Assembly (NCBI RefSeq): GCF_900176515.1
Contig: NZ_FWXV01000002.1
Coordinates: 1,488,001-1,552,000, forward strand
Direction: 5' to 3'
Origin: Kibdelosporangium aridum
GTDB lineage: Bacteria; Actinomycetota; Actinomycetes; Mycobacteriales; Pseudonocardiaceae
DNA length: 64,000 nt
Shown here: positions 49,362-58,197 of the stretch, one piece after another
How the letters are laid out: each line of letters begins with the position of its first letter
Numbering within the stretch: position 1 is the stretch's first letter
The notes under the pieces: model-generated
The model's database searches: none
The model's input: the letters and a program-made list of their open reading frames with translations, nothing else
Told to the model about the DNA's origin: nothing
Position numbers and translations under genes: made by a program

Positions 49362-51051
49362 GTGGCTCCTCTTCCTCTACCGGCAGCCAAGCGTCGACCT
49401 GCCAGCCGACCGGGTCGGCCGGGCCGGCGGCGAACCGGCCACCGAGCAACTCGACGCGTTCACGCATTCCGACCAGACCGTAGCCGCCCGACCCGCCGAC
49501 CGGATCTTGGCGTCGGCCGGTGCCGTTGTCGGCCACTCTGACGTGTATCTCCGACGTGGTCGTGGTGACCTCGACAAGCACGGCGGTCGCACCGAGCGCG
49601 TGCTTGCCGACGTTGGTCAGCGACTCCTGGACCAGCCGCAGCACCGACCGGCCGACCTCCTGCGGCACGACCTGCGGGACGTCGAGGTTGAGCCGCACCG
49701 GCGGCCCGCTGAAGTGCTCGACCACCGCGGTGAGGTCGGCGTTGAGATCGGTCGTTGCCTGTTCGGTGGCCTCGGACGTACCGGCGGGCTTGGCGCCACG
49801 CATGCTGGCCACGAGGAACCGCATCGCCTTCAACGCCTCGACCCCACTGGTCTCGATCTTCGCGAGCGCCTGCACGGCGATCTGCGGATCCTTGTCGGAG
49901 ACGAGCTTCGCTGCCTGCGCCTGCACGACGATGCCCGTCACGTGGTGCGCGACGACGTCGTGCAGCTCCCGCGCCAGCGCCAGCCGCTCACTCTGCTGCG
50001 CACCCGTGACCGCCGAGCGGACCGACTGCGTGCGCTCCCGGTCGCGAGACCGGAAGTACATGCCCGTCGCCACCGCGACAACGAGAAGAAACGCCAGGAA
50101 GAGCCCGAACTGATCGCCACGGTCGGTTGAGCTGTTGTCCAGCAGGCTGCGAAATTTCAGCGCCAGGAAGGTGGCCAGGGCGAGCGCGGCACTGCTGAAG
50201 ATGGCAGGCCAGCGCGGCGCCCATCTGATGTTGTACGCGATCAACGCCATCGACGCGGCGACCTCGGTGAACACGAGGGCGTCCTCGCCCGACCGGCCCG
50301 GCAGGATCCCGCCGGTCAGATACAGCGCGAAGGGCGCCATCGCGATGCCGATCGTGGCGATCAGGGTCAACGTGACCGGTGCCCGCGGCGCGAAGAACGC
50401 GCACACCGAGGCGACAACCGCACCGCCCAGCGCGAAGATCTGGCTCGGCGCCTGACCGAGCCGCAGGTCGAGGAAGAAGATCAGCGCGAGAGCCGCGGCC
50501 AGCGGCCACTGCCTGCGAACCAGCCCGCCGAGTTCGGTCTCGGTCCGCCTGCCGCTCACCCCACGCAGGTAGACGCCGATGACGATGGAACCGATCAGGA
50601 TCAGCAAGCCGATCTGCAGGTTGCGCAGCTCGGAGAGTGACGACCACTTGTTGGTCCGGAAGAACGTTGCCAACAAGGTGGCGGCAACCAGTGCCGCCGT
50701 GCAGAACCCCGCTGTCCACGGACGCGTCCGCCAGACAACGAGCACCACGAGCGCGACGCCCGCGGCGACCTCGGTCAGCATGATGTCGTTCAGGCTGATC
50801 GACGCCGGCTTGGTGTGGCTGAGCCGGATGAGCGCGGTCGACATCACCAGCACGACCGACCCGGCCAGCACTCCCTGCGTCGGTTTCTGCGCCCCCAGCA
50901 GTGCGCAGAGCGCCATCAACCCGGCCCCTGGAAGCGCTCCCAGAGCTGACCGGCCGTTGCCCACCGACAGCAGCACATCGACCAGGAAGGCCGCGGCGAG
51001 CAGGGTCAGCAGCCACCGGCTGGTCCGGGGCTGGACAGGGGGCACCGTCAC
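49336..51051 (-). CDS. NarL-type membrane sensor histidine kinase
   Basis: A 571-residue kinase with an N-terminal membrane domain of about ten hydrophobic segments (1-335), then HisKA_3 (SERLALARELHDVVAHHVTGIVV) and HATPase (LRLVQESLTNVGKHALGAT, VADNGTGRR, GYGLVGMRERVELLGG). Unlike most NarL-type kinases it has two consecutive membrane blocks, suggesting sensing inside the membrane. The GTG start has GGAGG 16 nt upstream; a longer start at 51165 is possible. Confidence 0.88.
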   Translation of the reverse strand: MTVPPVQPRTSRWLLTLLAAAFLVDVLLSVGNGRSALGALPGAGLMALCALLGAQKPTQGVLAGSVVLVMSTALIRLSHTKPASISLNDIMLTEVAAGVALVVLVVWRTRPWTAGFCTAALVAATLLATFFRTNKWSSLSELRNLQIGLLILIGSIVIGVYLRGVSGRRTETELGGLVRRQWPLAAALALIFFLDLRLGQAPSQIFALGGAVVASVCAFFAPRAPVTLTLIATIGIAMAPFALYLTGGILPGRSGEDALVFTEVAASMALIAYNIRWAPRWPAIFSSAALALATFLALKFRSLLDNSSTDRGDQFGLFLAFLLVVAVATGMYFRSRDRERTQSVRSAVTGAQQSERLALARELHDVVAHHVTGIVVQAQAAKLVSDKDPQIAVQALAKIETSGVEALKAMRFLVASMRGAKPAGTSEATEQATTDLNADLTAVVEHFSGPPVRLNLDVPQVVPQEVGRSVLRLVQESLTNVGKHALGATAVLVEVTTTTSEIHVRVADNGTGRRQDPVGGSGGYGLVGMRERVELLGGRFAAGPADPVGWQVDAWLPVEEEEPRDDPRTDR

Positions 51052-51444
51052 GGAACGAAAGCTTCGCACCTCCCGTGCGGTTCTGCCTCGGTCAACCGGT
51101 GTGTGTCCCTCAGCCAAATGGCCATCCGGGACAACCCTGAGCCCCTTTGAGGCGCCGATGGCCACCTACACGGTCCAAATTAGCCCCGCGCACCCGCCGT
51201 AGAGGCATTGCACCCCGCCCAGAGCCCCACCTCCACCGCAACAGCAATTCCCCAGGGGACCCCCTGATTTCACGTTAGCAGCGGGGTCCGACAAAACCGG
51301 CCGGGGCTGAACCCGGATGGTCACCCTGACCCGCGTAACGCCTGGTCATGGCCATCTGGCGGCTCGGCATGGCTGTTCGGCCGATTCGAAACAGGGTCTC
51401 TCGGAGCCAGTCTGGTATCAGCTTCGAGATGACAGGAGAAAACA
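51052..51444. other. Intergenic region between kinase and small membrane gene
   Basis: About 390 bp without a convincing gene. It holds the kinase leader, a short CAGGGG-AC-CCCCTG dyad (51253-51266) and the AGGAGAAAAC ribosome-binding site of the next gene. No terminator or operator is clear. Confidence 0.5.
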
Positions 51445-51639
51445 ATGGTCACGCTGGTGCTGACGTGGATCGGGGCGGTGCTGGGCATCGCCATCGTGCT
51501 GGTGATGGCGCTGGGGCCGGTGATCGTCGAACTCGACGGCTGGCTCGCGCAACGTCGTCGTGAGCGCGCTCGCAAGGTCGCGACGGAGACCAAGCAGCAG
51601 GCCGCCGCGAACGTCGCCGCTCGCCCGGTGTTCCATTGA
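51445..51639 (+). CDS. Small single-pass membrane protein
   Basis: A 64-residue protein with one hydrophobic helix (about 3-29) and a basic cytoplasmic tail rich in Arg/Lys (AQRRRERARKVATETKQQ). ATG follows AGGAGAAAACA. Short, unrecognised. It precedes the MazG-like gene by 4 bp, so the two may be co-expressed. Confidence 0.5.
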   Translation: MVTLVLTWIGAVLGIAIVLVMALGPVIVELDGWLAQRRRERARKVATETKQQAAANVAARPVFH

Positions 51640-51643
51640 GCAC

Positions 51644-51967
51644 ATGAGCCTCGCCGAACTGAGTACGCGTCTGCGTGCCTTCGCCGCCGCACGGGACTGG
51701 GAGCAGTTCCACACTCCCAAGAACCTGGCGATGGCGTTGTCCGGCGAGGCCGGCGAGCTGCTGAGCCTGTTCCAGTGGCTCACGCCCGAACAGGCGGCAC
51801 AAGCCATGAGTGATCCCGAGCTCGCGGCGAACGTCGAGGACGAGATCGCCGATGTGCTGATCTACCTGGTCAGGCTGGCCGACGTGCTCGACGTCGACCT
51901 CGTCAAAGCCGCCAACGCCAAGATCGACCGCAACGAAACACGCTTCCCGAGAATCAAGGACGCGTGA
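51644..51967 (+). CDS. MazG-like nucleotide pyrophosphohydrolase
   Basis: A 107-residue all-alpha NTP pyrophosphohydrolase of the small MazG/dCTPase type: FHTPKNLAMALSGEAGELLSLFQW (Glu cluster) and VEDEIADVLIYLVRLADVLDVDL (second metal site E-x-x-D). Probably removes modified or excess nucleotides. The 3' end overlaps the ShbA gene by 14 bp. Confidence 0.85.
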   Translation: MSLAELSTRLRAFAAARDWEQFHTPKNLAMALSGEAGELLSLFQWLTPEQAAQAMSDPELAANVEDEIADVLIYLVRLADVLDVDLVKAANAKIDRNETRFPRIKDA

Positions 51968-52571
51968 CGACTTTGCGCAGCCGGGTCAGCGCCCGGTGCT
52001 GCGCCACCCTGATCGCACCGGGAGTCGAGCCCATCACGTCCGCGACCTCTTCCGCGGACAGGCCGACCACCAGACGCAACACCAGGATCTCGTGCTGGCG
52101 CGGTGACAACACCTTGCGCAGCAGCTGTTCTACCCGGCTGGTCAGCTCGAACTGCAGCGCGTGCTGTTCCGGCGTCGCTTCCTGGCTGGCGACATCCGGG
52201 ATCTCCGGCACGGACAATGCCGTGGCCACGCGCGCCGCGTTGCGCCGGGCATCCGCCACCTTGTGGCCTGCGATGCCGTAGACGAACGCCAGGAACGGCC
52301 TGCCCTGATTGCGATATCCCGGCAATGCCCGGAACAGCGCCAACAGCACCTCCTGGGCGACGTCGTCGACCGAGATCGCCGTTCGGTGCCCCCCGATCCG
52401 CGCCTGGCAATAGCGCAGAACCAATGGCCGGACGTACGTCAACAGCCATTCCGTGGCGGCCGCGTCCCCCGACACGGCCGCCTCGACCACGGCGTTGAGC
52501 ACTATCTCGTCCACGGGCTCCCCAGACCGTGTCCTCGTGTCCTCGCGTTCCGCCAACGCACTTACGGACAT
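51954..52571 (-). CDS. ShbA/SigD-like ECF sigma factor
   Basis: A 205-residue sigma factor whose region 2 (ATEWLLTYVRPLVLRYCQARIG, SVDDVAQEVLLALFRALPGY) and region 4 (LSPRQHEILVLRLVVGLSAEEVADVMGST) match the actinobacterial ShbA / mycobacterial SigD group. ShbA in Streptomyces transcribes the principal sigma gene hrdB. ATG follows GAGGAGGCACGA. No anti-sigma gene is adjacent. Identity as ShbA is by resemblance. Confidence 0.82.
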   Translation of the reverse strand: MSVSALAEREDTRTRSGEPVDEIVLNAVVEAAVSGDAAATEWLLTYVRPLVLRYCQARIGGHRTAISVDDVAQEVLLALFRALPGYRNQGRPFLAFVYGIAGHKVADARRNAARVATALSVPEIPDVASQEATPEQHALQFELTSRVEQLLRKVLSPRQHEILVLRLVVGLSAEEVADVMGSTPGAIRVAQHRALTRLRKVVTRP

Positions 52572-52704
52572 TCGTGCCTCCTCGCCGCGGGCCTCCCCGA
52601 TAAGAAAGGAGTCAGCGGATGCTCCCCAGATACCGGGTGTTAGGGGCCAATTCCGACTGTGACCGAGTTGTCACCGAAGGCGAAAAGCGGTTGGCGTGTT
52701 GACC

Positions 52705-52710
52705 TAGCCT
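52705..52710 (+). promoter_or_regulatory. -10 hexamer of leaderless rtcB
   Basis: TAGCCT ends 7 nt before the GTG start of the RtcB-family gene. Confidence 0.4.
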
Positions 52711-52717
52711 CGTATGT

Positions 52718-53890
52718 GTGAACGCAACCGTGATCCGCGGCAAGAACGTGGACATCCGACTCTGGACTCGGCCCGACGAGGTCGAGGAGCAGGCCATGCG
52801 CCAGCTGCACAACATCTCCGCGCTGCCTTGGGCTTTCAAGCACGTCGCGGTGATGCCGGACGTGCACTACGGCAAGGGCGCGACAGTCGGGTCCGTGATC
52901 GCCATGCGAGACGCGGTTTCGCCAGCGGCAGTCGGTGTGGACATCGGGTGCGGCATGGCGGCCGTACGGACCTCGCTGCGCGCGTCGGACCTGCCTGACG
53001 ACCTCGGCCGGATCCGTTCGGAGATCGAGAACGCCGTGCCCGTCGGGTTCGCCATGCACCGGGCGACCACGTTCGACGGGCGTGACGCGCAGGACTGGGG
53101 TGCTTTCTGGGACGGCTTCGACTCGCTGGCCGGTGGGTTCGACAAGGCTCGCGCGCTGCACCAGATGGGCACGCTCGGCGGCGGGAACCACTTCATCGAG
53201 GTCTGCCTGGACACCGACCAGCAGGTCTGGGTGATGCTGCACTCCGGCTCGCGCGGCGTGGGCAACATCCTCGCGCAGCACCACATCTCGATCGCGAAGG
53301 GACTCGCGCACAACGCCGAGCTGCCGGACCCGGACCTGGCAGTGTTCCTGGCCAAGACGCCCGAGATGGAGGCGTACCGCCGGGACCTGTACTGGGCGCA
53401 GGACTACGCACGCCGCAACCGTGCGGTCATGCTGCGCCTGGTCTGCTCGGTGCTGCGTGACCAGTTCCCGCAGGTGACGTTCGAGGAGCCGATTTCCTGC
53501 CACCACAACTACGTGGCGGAGGAGACGCACTTCGACACCGACGTGATGGTCACCCGCAAGGGCGCGATCCGGGCGGGCCGCGGCGACTTGGGCATCATCC
53601 CCGGCTCGATGGGGACGGGGTCCTACATCGTGCGTGGCCTGGGCAACGCGGACTCGTTCGAGTCGGCGTCGCACGGGGCAGGCCGTCGCATGTCGCGGAC
53701 GAAGGCGCGTAAGAAGTTCAGCGCGCGTGACCTCGCGGCTCAGACGGCAGGCGTCGAGTGCCGTAAGGACTCCGGCGTCGTGGACGAGATCCCAGCCGCG
53801 TACAAGGACATCGACGAGGTCATCGCCAACCAGTCGGACCTGGTCGAGGTCGTGGCGAAGCTCAAGCAGGTGGTCTGCGTAAAGGGCTGA
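52718..53890 (+). CDS. rtcB: RtcB-family RNA ligase
   Basis: A 390-residue RtcB: AVGVDIGCGMAAVRT (Asp and Cys manganese ligands), LGGGNHFIEV, HSGSRGVG, the HHNYV His pair and the guanylated His in ASHGAGRRMSR (H319). RtcB joins 2',3'-cyclic phosphate and 5'-OH RNA ends using GTP. This is the shorter bacterial form (about 390 residues). No archease, RtcA or RtcR gene is near. GTG start with the -10 hexamer 7 nt upstream. Confidence 0.93.
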   Translation: MNATVIRGKNVDIRLWTRPDEVEEQAMRQLHNISALPWAFKHVAVMPDVHYGKGATVGSVIAMRDAVSPAAVGVDIGCGMAAVRTSLRASDLPDDLGRIRSEIENAVPVGFAMHRATTFDGRDAQDWGAFWDGFDSLAGGFDKARALHQMGTLGGGNHFIEVCLDTDQQVWVMLHSGSRGVGNILAQHHISIAKGLAHNAELPDPDLAVFLAKTPEMEAYRRDLYWAQDYARRNRAVMLRLVCSVLRDQFPQVTFEEPISCHHNYVAEETHFDTDVMVTRKGAIRAGRGDLGIIPGSMGTGSYIVRGLGNADSFESASHGAGRRMSRTKARKKFSARDLAAQTAGVECRKDSGVVDEIPAAYKDIDEVIANQSDLVEVVAKLKQVVCVKG

Positions 53891-53934
53891 CGCTGTGGTG
53901 TCCCTCGAACGGACCTTGGGCTGTTCTGGACTAG

Positions 53935-53950
53935 ACCAGTAAGGTCGATC
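53935..53950. promoter_or_regulatory. DasR-like (HutC/GntR) operator of the PTS operon
   Basis: TCTGGACTAGACCAGT matches 14 of 16 bases of the DasR-responsive element ACTGGTCTAGACCAGT, 38 bp before the PTS IIB ATG. A HutC-family GntR regulator is encoded at the far end of the locus. Confidence 0.65.
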
Positions 53951-53988
53951 CACAGTCTGAGGAGGAGGAACAGAGGGGGAGCTGTGGG

Positions 53989-54474
53989 ATGAGCCGGGTC
54001 CATCTGCGGATCGACAACCGGCTCATCCACGGCCAAGTCACGGTCGTGTGGACCGGGCAACTCGGTGTCGAACACATCGTGGTCGCCAACGACGAGGTGG
54101 CGGCCGACGAGATACAGCGAATGCTGCTGCCGCAGGCGGCCCGTGGGTTGCCGACGTCGGTGCTGGAGGTCGGGGAAGTACAGGCCTGGTGCCGTGATCA
54201 CGACGACCTGCGTGTCCTGGTGATCGCCAAGCACCCGGAAGACGCGTTCGAGCTCCTGAGGGGTGGGCTCGACGTGTCCGAAGTAGTGGTCGGCAACGCC
54301 GCGGCACGGCCAGGCGAGCAGACCACTCGCCTGACCCGGTGGGTCGCTGTGACCGCCGGGCAGGCTCGGACCTACCGCGAGCTCGCGGAGTCCGGCACCC
54401 GGTTCGTGTGCCGGCTGATGCCCACTGACAAGGGCTCTGACCTGGTGTCCCTGCTCGGGAAGAAGGGCCTTTGA
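53989..54474 (+). CDS. Mannose-family PTS component IIB
   Basis: A 161-residue EIIB of the mannose/fructose/sorbose PTS family: RVHLRIDNRLIHGQVTVVW with phosphorylated His 14, VANDEVAADEIQRMLL, and VVVGNAAARPG. It receives phosphate from an EIIA that is not in this window. ATG is preceded by a purine-rich GGGGGAG stretch. Its TGA overlaps the TTG start of the IIC-IID gene (TTGA). Confidence 0.9.
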   Translation: MSRVHLRIDNRLIHGQVTVVWTGQLGVEHIVVANDEVAADEIQRMLLPQAARGLPTSVLEVGEVQAWCRDHDDLRVLVIAKHPEDAFELLRGGLDVSEVVVGNAAARPGEQTTRLTRWVAVTAGQARTYRELAESGTRFVCRLMPTDKGSDLVSLLGKKGL

Positions 54475-56084
54475 CCACAGCGTTGCTGCTGACGTTGCTG
54501 AGTGTCTTCTGCATTTACGACTCGCTTGGCCCGTTCCTCTTCCACGCAGGCCGCCCGCTCATCGCGGGAACGCTCGCGGGCCTGATCATCGGGCAGCCGC
54601 TGCTCGGCATGGCAGTGGGCGCGACGCTGGAACTGACCGCGCTGGGCGTCTACCAGTACGGCGGCGCGACGATCCCGGACTACCAGACCGGTGCGATCGT
54701 CGGTACGGCATTGGCGAGCGCGGTCGCGGCGCCTTTCGACCAGCAGGTGGCGGTCGCGTTGGGGATCGGCCTGCCCGCCGCGTTGTTGCTGGCGGCGCTT
54801 GATCCGCTCGGCCGGTTCCTCCCGGTTTTCTGGTTACACCGTGCGGATCACTATGCGCAGCAAGGCAATGGGCGCGGCATCGGACTGATGCACTGGACGG
54901 CGTTCATACCGTGGGCGGCTGTGCGTGCCATTCCGACGTTCCTCGCGGCGTTGGCCGCGACGAGCGGGGCTGTCCAGGACATCGCCGACGCGATCCCGTC
55001 CGGCCTGGTCGACGGCATGAAGCTGGCCGGTTCGTTGCTGCCCGCCGTGGGCTTTGCCTTGCTGCTCAACGTGATGCCGGTGCGCAGGTACTGGTATCTG
55101 CTGATCGCCGGGTTCGTGTTGTTCGCGTACCTGGAGATGCCGCTGATCGGGATCGCGCTCTGCGGGCTCGTCGCGGCCGCGGTTTTCGTCACCGCCCAAG
55201 GAAAGCCCGGTCAGCAGGCGGCGGACGACCAGCCACCGGACACCGAGTCCACACTGACCAAGCGCGATCTGCGCCGGTCGTTCTGGCGGTACTTCTGGTC
55301 GTACCAGATCTCCTGGAACTACGAACGCATGCAGGCCATGGGGTTCGCCTACTCGATCGAGCCCGCGCTACGCAGGCTGTACCCGGAGCAGGGCGCGTAT
55401 TCCGAGGCGCTGCAACGACATCTGCAGTTCTTCAACACGTCGCCGATCGTCGGCGGGCCGCTCGTGCTCGGCTCGGCGATCGCGATGGAGGAAGCGAACG
55501 AGCGCACGTCGGCAGCCGGTGTGAAGGTGGCGCTGATGGGTCCGCTCGCCGGTGTCGGAGACACGCTGACCTGGGCGGTGTACAACAGCATCATCTTCAC
55601 CATCGGCGCATCGTGGGCCTTGCAGGGCAACGCGATCGGGCCGATCTTCACCATGGTGCTCGTGCTGGTCCCGTACTTCCTCGTGCGCCGCTGGCAGTTC
55701 TTCTTCGCCTACAACCAAGGAAAACGGCTGGCCGCGCGCCTGGCGTCCGGCGCGCTGGCCCGGTTGAGCGACGGTGCGACCATCCTCGGGCTGGTGGTGC
55801 TCGGCGGCTTCATCCCGTCGATCGTCAAGATCGTCACCACGCTCACCTACCAGCAGACGATCACTGTCCAAGGGACTCCGTCGACCCAGACCGTGCATAT
55901 CCAGGAACAGCTGGACGCACTGCTGCCGTTTCTGCTGCCGGTGGCCGTCACCGCGGTGACGTACCTCTTGCTGCGGAAGTTCCGGATCCGGACCATGTGG
56001 CTCATCGCCGGTGTCGGGCTGGTCGGCCTGGCACTCGGCTGGCTCGGCTGGTTCGCCCCGACGCTGCCCGAACCGCCGAAGTGA
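54471..56084 (+). CDS. Fused mannose-family PTS components IIC and IID
   Basis: A 537-residue membrane protein. Residues 1-245 are IIC (GPFLFHAGRPLIAGTLAGLI, ALGVYQYGGATIPDYQTGAIVG), then a charged linker and IID (about 265-530; SWNYERMQAMGFAYSIEPALRRLYP, GVKVALMGPLAGVGDTLTW). IIC and IID are separate polypeptides in most mannose-family systems, so the fusion is notable. TTG start overlaps IIB. The transported sugar is unknown; the ceramidase-like neighbour suggests an amino-sugar- or glycolipid-derived substrate. Confidence 0.88.
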   Translation: MTTALLLTLLSVFCIYDSLGPFLFHAGRPLIAGTLAGLIIGQPLLGMAVGATLELTALGVYQYGGATIPDYQTGAIVGTALASAVAAPFDQQVAVALGIGLPAALLLAALDPLGRFLPVFWLHRADHYAQQGNGRGIGLMHWTAFIPWAAVRAIPTFLAALAATSGAVQDIADAIPSGLVDGMKLAGSLLPAVGFALLLNVMPVRRYWYLLIAGFVLFAYLEMPLIGIALCGLVAAAVFVTAQGKPGQQAADDQPPDTESTLTKRDLRRSFWRYFWSYQISWNYERMQAMGFAYSIEPALRRLYPEQGAYSEALQRHLQFFNTSPIVGGPLVLGSAIAMEEANERTSAAGVKVALMGPLAGVGDTLTWAVYNSIIFTIGASWALQGNAIGPIFTMVLVLVPYFLVRRWQFFFAYNQGKRLAARLASGALARLSDGATILGLVVLGGFIPSIVKIVTTLTYQQTITVQGTPSTQTVHIQEQLDALLPFLLPVAVTAVTYLLLRKFRIRTMWLIAGVGLVGLALGWLGWFAPTLPEPPK

Positions 56085-56106
56085 CCACGAGGAAAGGGCC
56101 TGGGGG

Positions 56107-57438
56107 ATGACCGAACTACTGCTCGCGTGCTCCACAGTGGACGTTACGCCACCACCCGGCCATCCGATGGCAGGCTACGTGGCGCGAGGTGACGCGCCCG
56201 CCGTGGGAACGCTGGATCCGTTGGAAGCAACGGTGTTCTGGCTCAGTACTGAGGACGACCCGGGCGTGTTCTGGCTCAGTCTGGACGCCCTGGCTGTGGA
56301 CACCGAGTTGGCCGGCAAGCTGTCGGACGCTGTCGGCCGCGCGACGGGAATACCGTCTGATCGAGTGCTGGTGTGTGCCAGCCACACCCACGCCGCACCG
56401 CGAGGATGGACCGGACGCCTGCATCCCGCCATGTCCGGCGACCGTGACCAGGCGTTGGTCGACAGCTTGGTCGACTCGGTGATCGACGGCGTGGCCGATC
56501 TTCCTGAGCAGCGCGTTCCGGTCGATCTGTCCTGGTGCGTCGCGAGCGTCAAAGGATTGGGCAGCAACAGGAATCGCAAGGACGGCCTGCACGACACGTC
56601 TGCGGGCGTGGTGACCGCGCGGCCGCGTGACGCGACATCACCGGCCAGGACAGCGGCCTTGTTAGTCGACTACGCGTGCCATCCGACCGTGCTCGGACCG
56701 CGCAGCCAGGTGTGGTCGGCTGACTGGCCGGGATCCGCCCGCCGGTCACTGGCCGCTGCTTTGGCCGCCGTCGATGATCCCCGCACCAGCGATCCCGCCC
56801 AGCCGGTGGTCGCGTTCCTGCAAGGTGCGGCCGGTGACAGCAGTCCTCGGTTCGTGCGCCGGGGCCGTGACTACGCGGAAGTGGCCAGGCTCGGCGCGTT
56901 GCTGGGCGGTGCTGTCCTGCAAGCGATCCAGGTGGACGCCACCGCGATGGCTCCGGCCAAGCCGACGATGCACAAGAAGATCGTCCAGGTACCGACGCGT
57001 GAAGTGCCACTTCCCGAGGTACGCGACCAGCTGGTGACCGACGCGAAAGAGAAGCTCGCCGGGCCGGAGGACACTCCTGAGGAACGGTTGCGCAGGACAC
57101 GGCTCGAAGGCGCGCTCGCCCTGTTCGGGCTTGGCACCGTGGAGTTGCCTGCCCATCTCGACCTGCCGCTCACGGTCGTCGCACTCGGCGACCTCGCGTG
57201 GGTGCACCTGCCGGTCGAGCTGTTCGCCTCGTTCGGGTTCAGGATCAAGCAAGCAAGCCCGTTCCCGGTCACCAGAGTGATCGGGTACACCGACGGCTAC
57301 GCCGGTTACGTGTCCGACGCGGAGGGATACCGGGAAGGCTGCTTCGAAGCGCTGATGAGCCTCGTCGACGAGTGCGCAGGCGAAATCCTCGTCAAGGAAA
57401 GCGTTGCCCTGCTTGAGAAAGCGCGTCAGGAAGGCTGA
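56107..57438 (+). CDS. Neutral/alkaline ceramidase-like hydrolase
   Basis: A 443-residue protein with the neutral-ceramidase N-terminal pattern: STVDVTPPPGHPMAGYVARG, FWLSLDALAVDTEL, VCASHTHAAPRGWTG, and LLVDYACHPTVLGPRSQVWSADWPG (zinc-site His region). No signal peptide is visible, so it is probably cytosolic and may act on an imported sugar amide rather than ceramide. ATG lies 22 bp after the PTS gene. The 3' end overlaps the convergent GntR gene by 13 bp. Confidence 0.8.
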   Translation: MTELLLACSTVDVTPPPGHPMAGYVARGDAPAVGTLDPLEATVFWLSTEDDPGVFWLSLDALAVDTELAGKLSDAVGRATGIPSDRVLVCASHTHAAPRGWTGRLHPAMSGDRDQALVDSLVDSVIDGVADLPEQRVPVDLSWCVASVKGLGSNRNRKDGLHDTSAGVVTARPRDATSPARTAALLVDYACHPTVLGPRSQVWSADWPGSARRSLAAALAAVDDPRTSDPAQPVVAFLQGAAGDSSPRFVRRGRDYAEVARLGALLGGAVLQAIQVDATAMAPAKPTMHKKIVQVPTREVPLPEVRDQLVTDAKEKLAGPEDTPEERLRRTRLEGALALFGLGTVELPAHLDLPLTVVALGDLAWVHLPVELFASFGFRIKQASPFPVTRVIGYTDGYAGYVSDAEGYREGCFEALMSLVDECAGEILVKESVALLEKARQEG

Positions 57439-58190
57439 CCGACATACGCGACAACGTCGTAGCGGTCGCCGCGGTACACCGACCGGCCGGTCTCGATCAC
57501 CCGGCCGGACGCGTCCCGGGGCGTTGCCTCGATGGAGAAGCACGGCTGCGCCGCGCTGATCTGCAGCAGCTTGGCGTCGTCGGCGTCCGGCAACACCGCC
57601 CAGATGTGCGCCTTGGACACGCGAAGCTCGGTTCCCCAACGCTCCTTGAGTGCCTTGTGCAGGGAACGGTCGTTCCAGTCGATCCCTTCGATGCCGGGAA
57701 AACGCTCGACCGAGAGGTGGGTCCGCTCGATCGCCATGGGCGTCCCGTCGGCGGTACGCAGCCGCACCAGCCGGAACACCGGATCGCCGGCGTTGAGCTC
57801 CAGCCGAGTGGCCATCCGTTCGGACACGGGCTCGACCTCGGCGGACAACACTCGCGCGCCAGGCGTGAACCCCTTGGCACGGATGAAATCGCTGTACGAG
57901 GTGAGGAAGTCGACGTGCGACACGGTCGGCTCGGCGACGTAGGTCCCGCCTCGAGGACGCCGGACCACCAGGCCGTCAGCGGAAAGCCGGTGCAGTTCCT
58001 GGCGCACGGTCATCCTGGCGATGCCGAAGCGCTCGGCGAGGACCCGCTCCGACGGCAGCATGTCGCCCGGCCGCATGGCGGCGACCAGCCGTTCCAAAAT
58101 GCCCCGCAGCTCGTCACCTTTCGGCGCCGTCCGGCTCAAGTGCTCCGGTAAGGGCACAGAGGGATCGGGCTGGTGCTTGCTGCGGGGCAC
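57426..58190 (-). CDS. GntR-family (HutC/UTRA) regulator, DasR-like
   Basis: A 254-residue regulator: winged helix about 28-95 (LPSERVLAERFGIARMTVRQEL, VVRRPRGGTYVAEP) and a UTRA effector domain about 105-250 (GDPVFRLVRLRTADGTPMAIERTHLS, AVLPDADDAKLLQI, YRGDRYDVVAYV). The layout matches DasR and NagR, which bind GlcN6P or GlcNAc6P. It lies 7 bp after serS on the same strand, and is the likely binder of the operator upstream of the PTS IIB gene. Confidence 0.88.
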   Translation of the reverse strand: MPRSKHQPDPSVPLPEHLSRTAPKGDELRGILERLVAAMRPGDMLPSERVLAERFGIARMTVRQELHRLSADGLVVRRPRGGTYVAEPTVSHVDFLTSYSDFIRAKGFTPGARVLSAEVEPVSERMATRLELNAGDPVFRLVRLRTADGTPMAIERTHLSVERFPGIEGIDWNDRSLHKALKERWGTELRVSKAHIWAVLPDADDAKLLQISAAQPCFSIEATPRDASGRVIETGRSVYRGDRYDVVAYVGQPS

Positions 58191-58197
58191 TGGCTCA

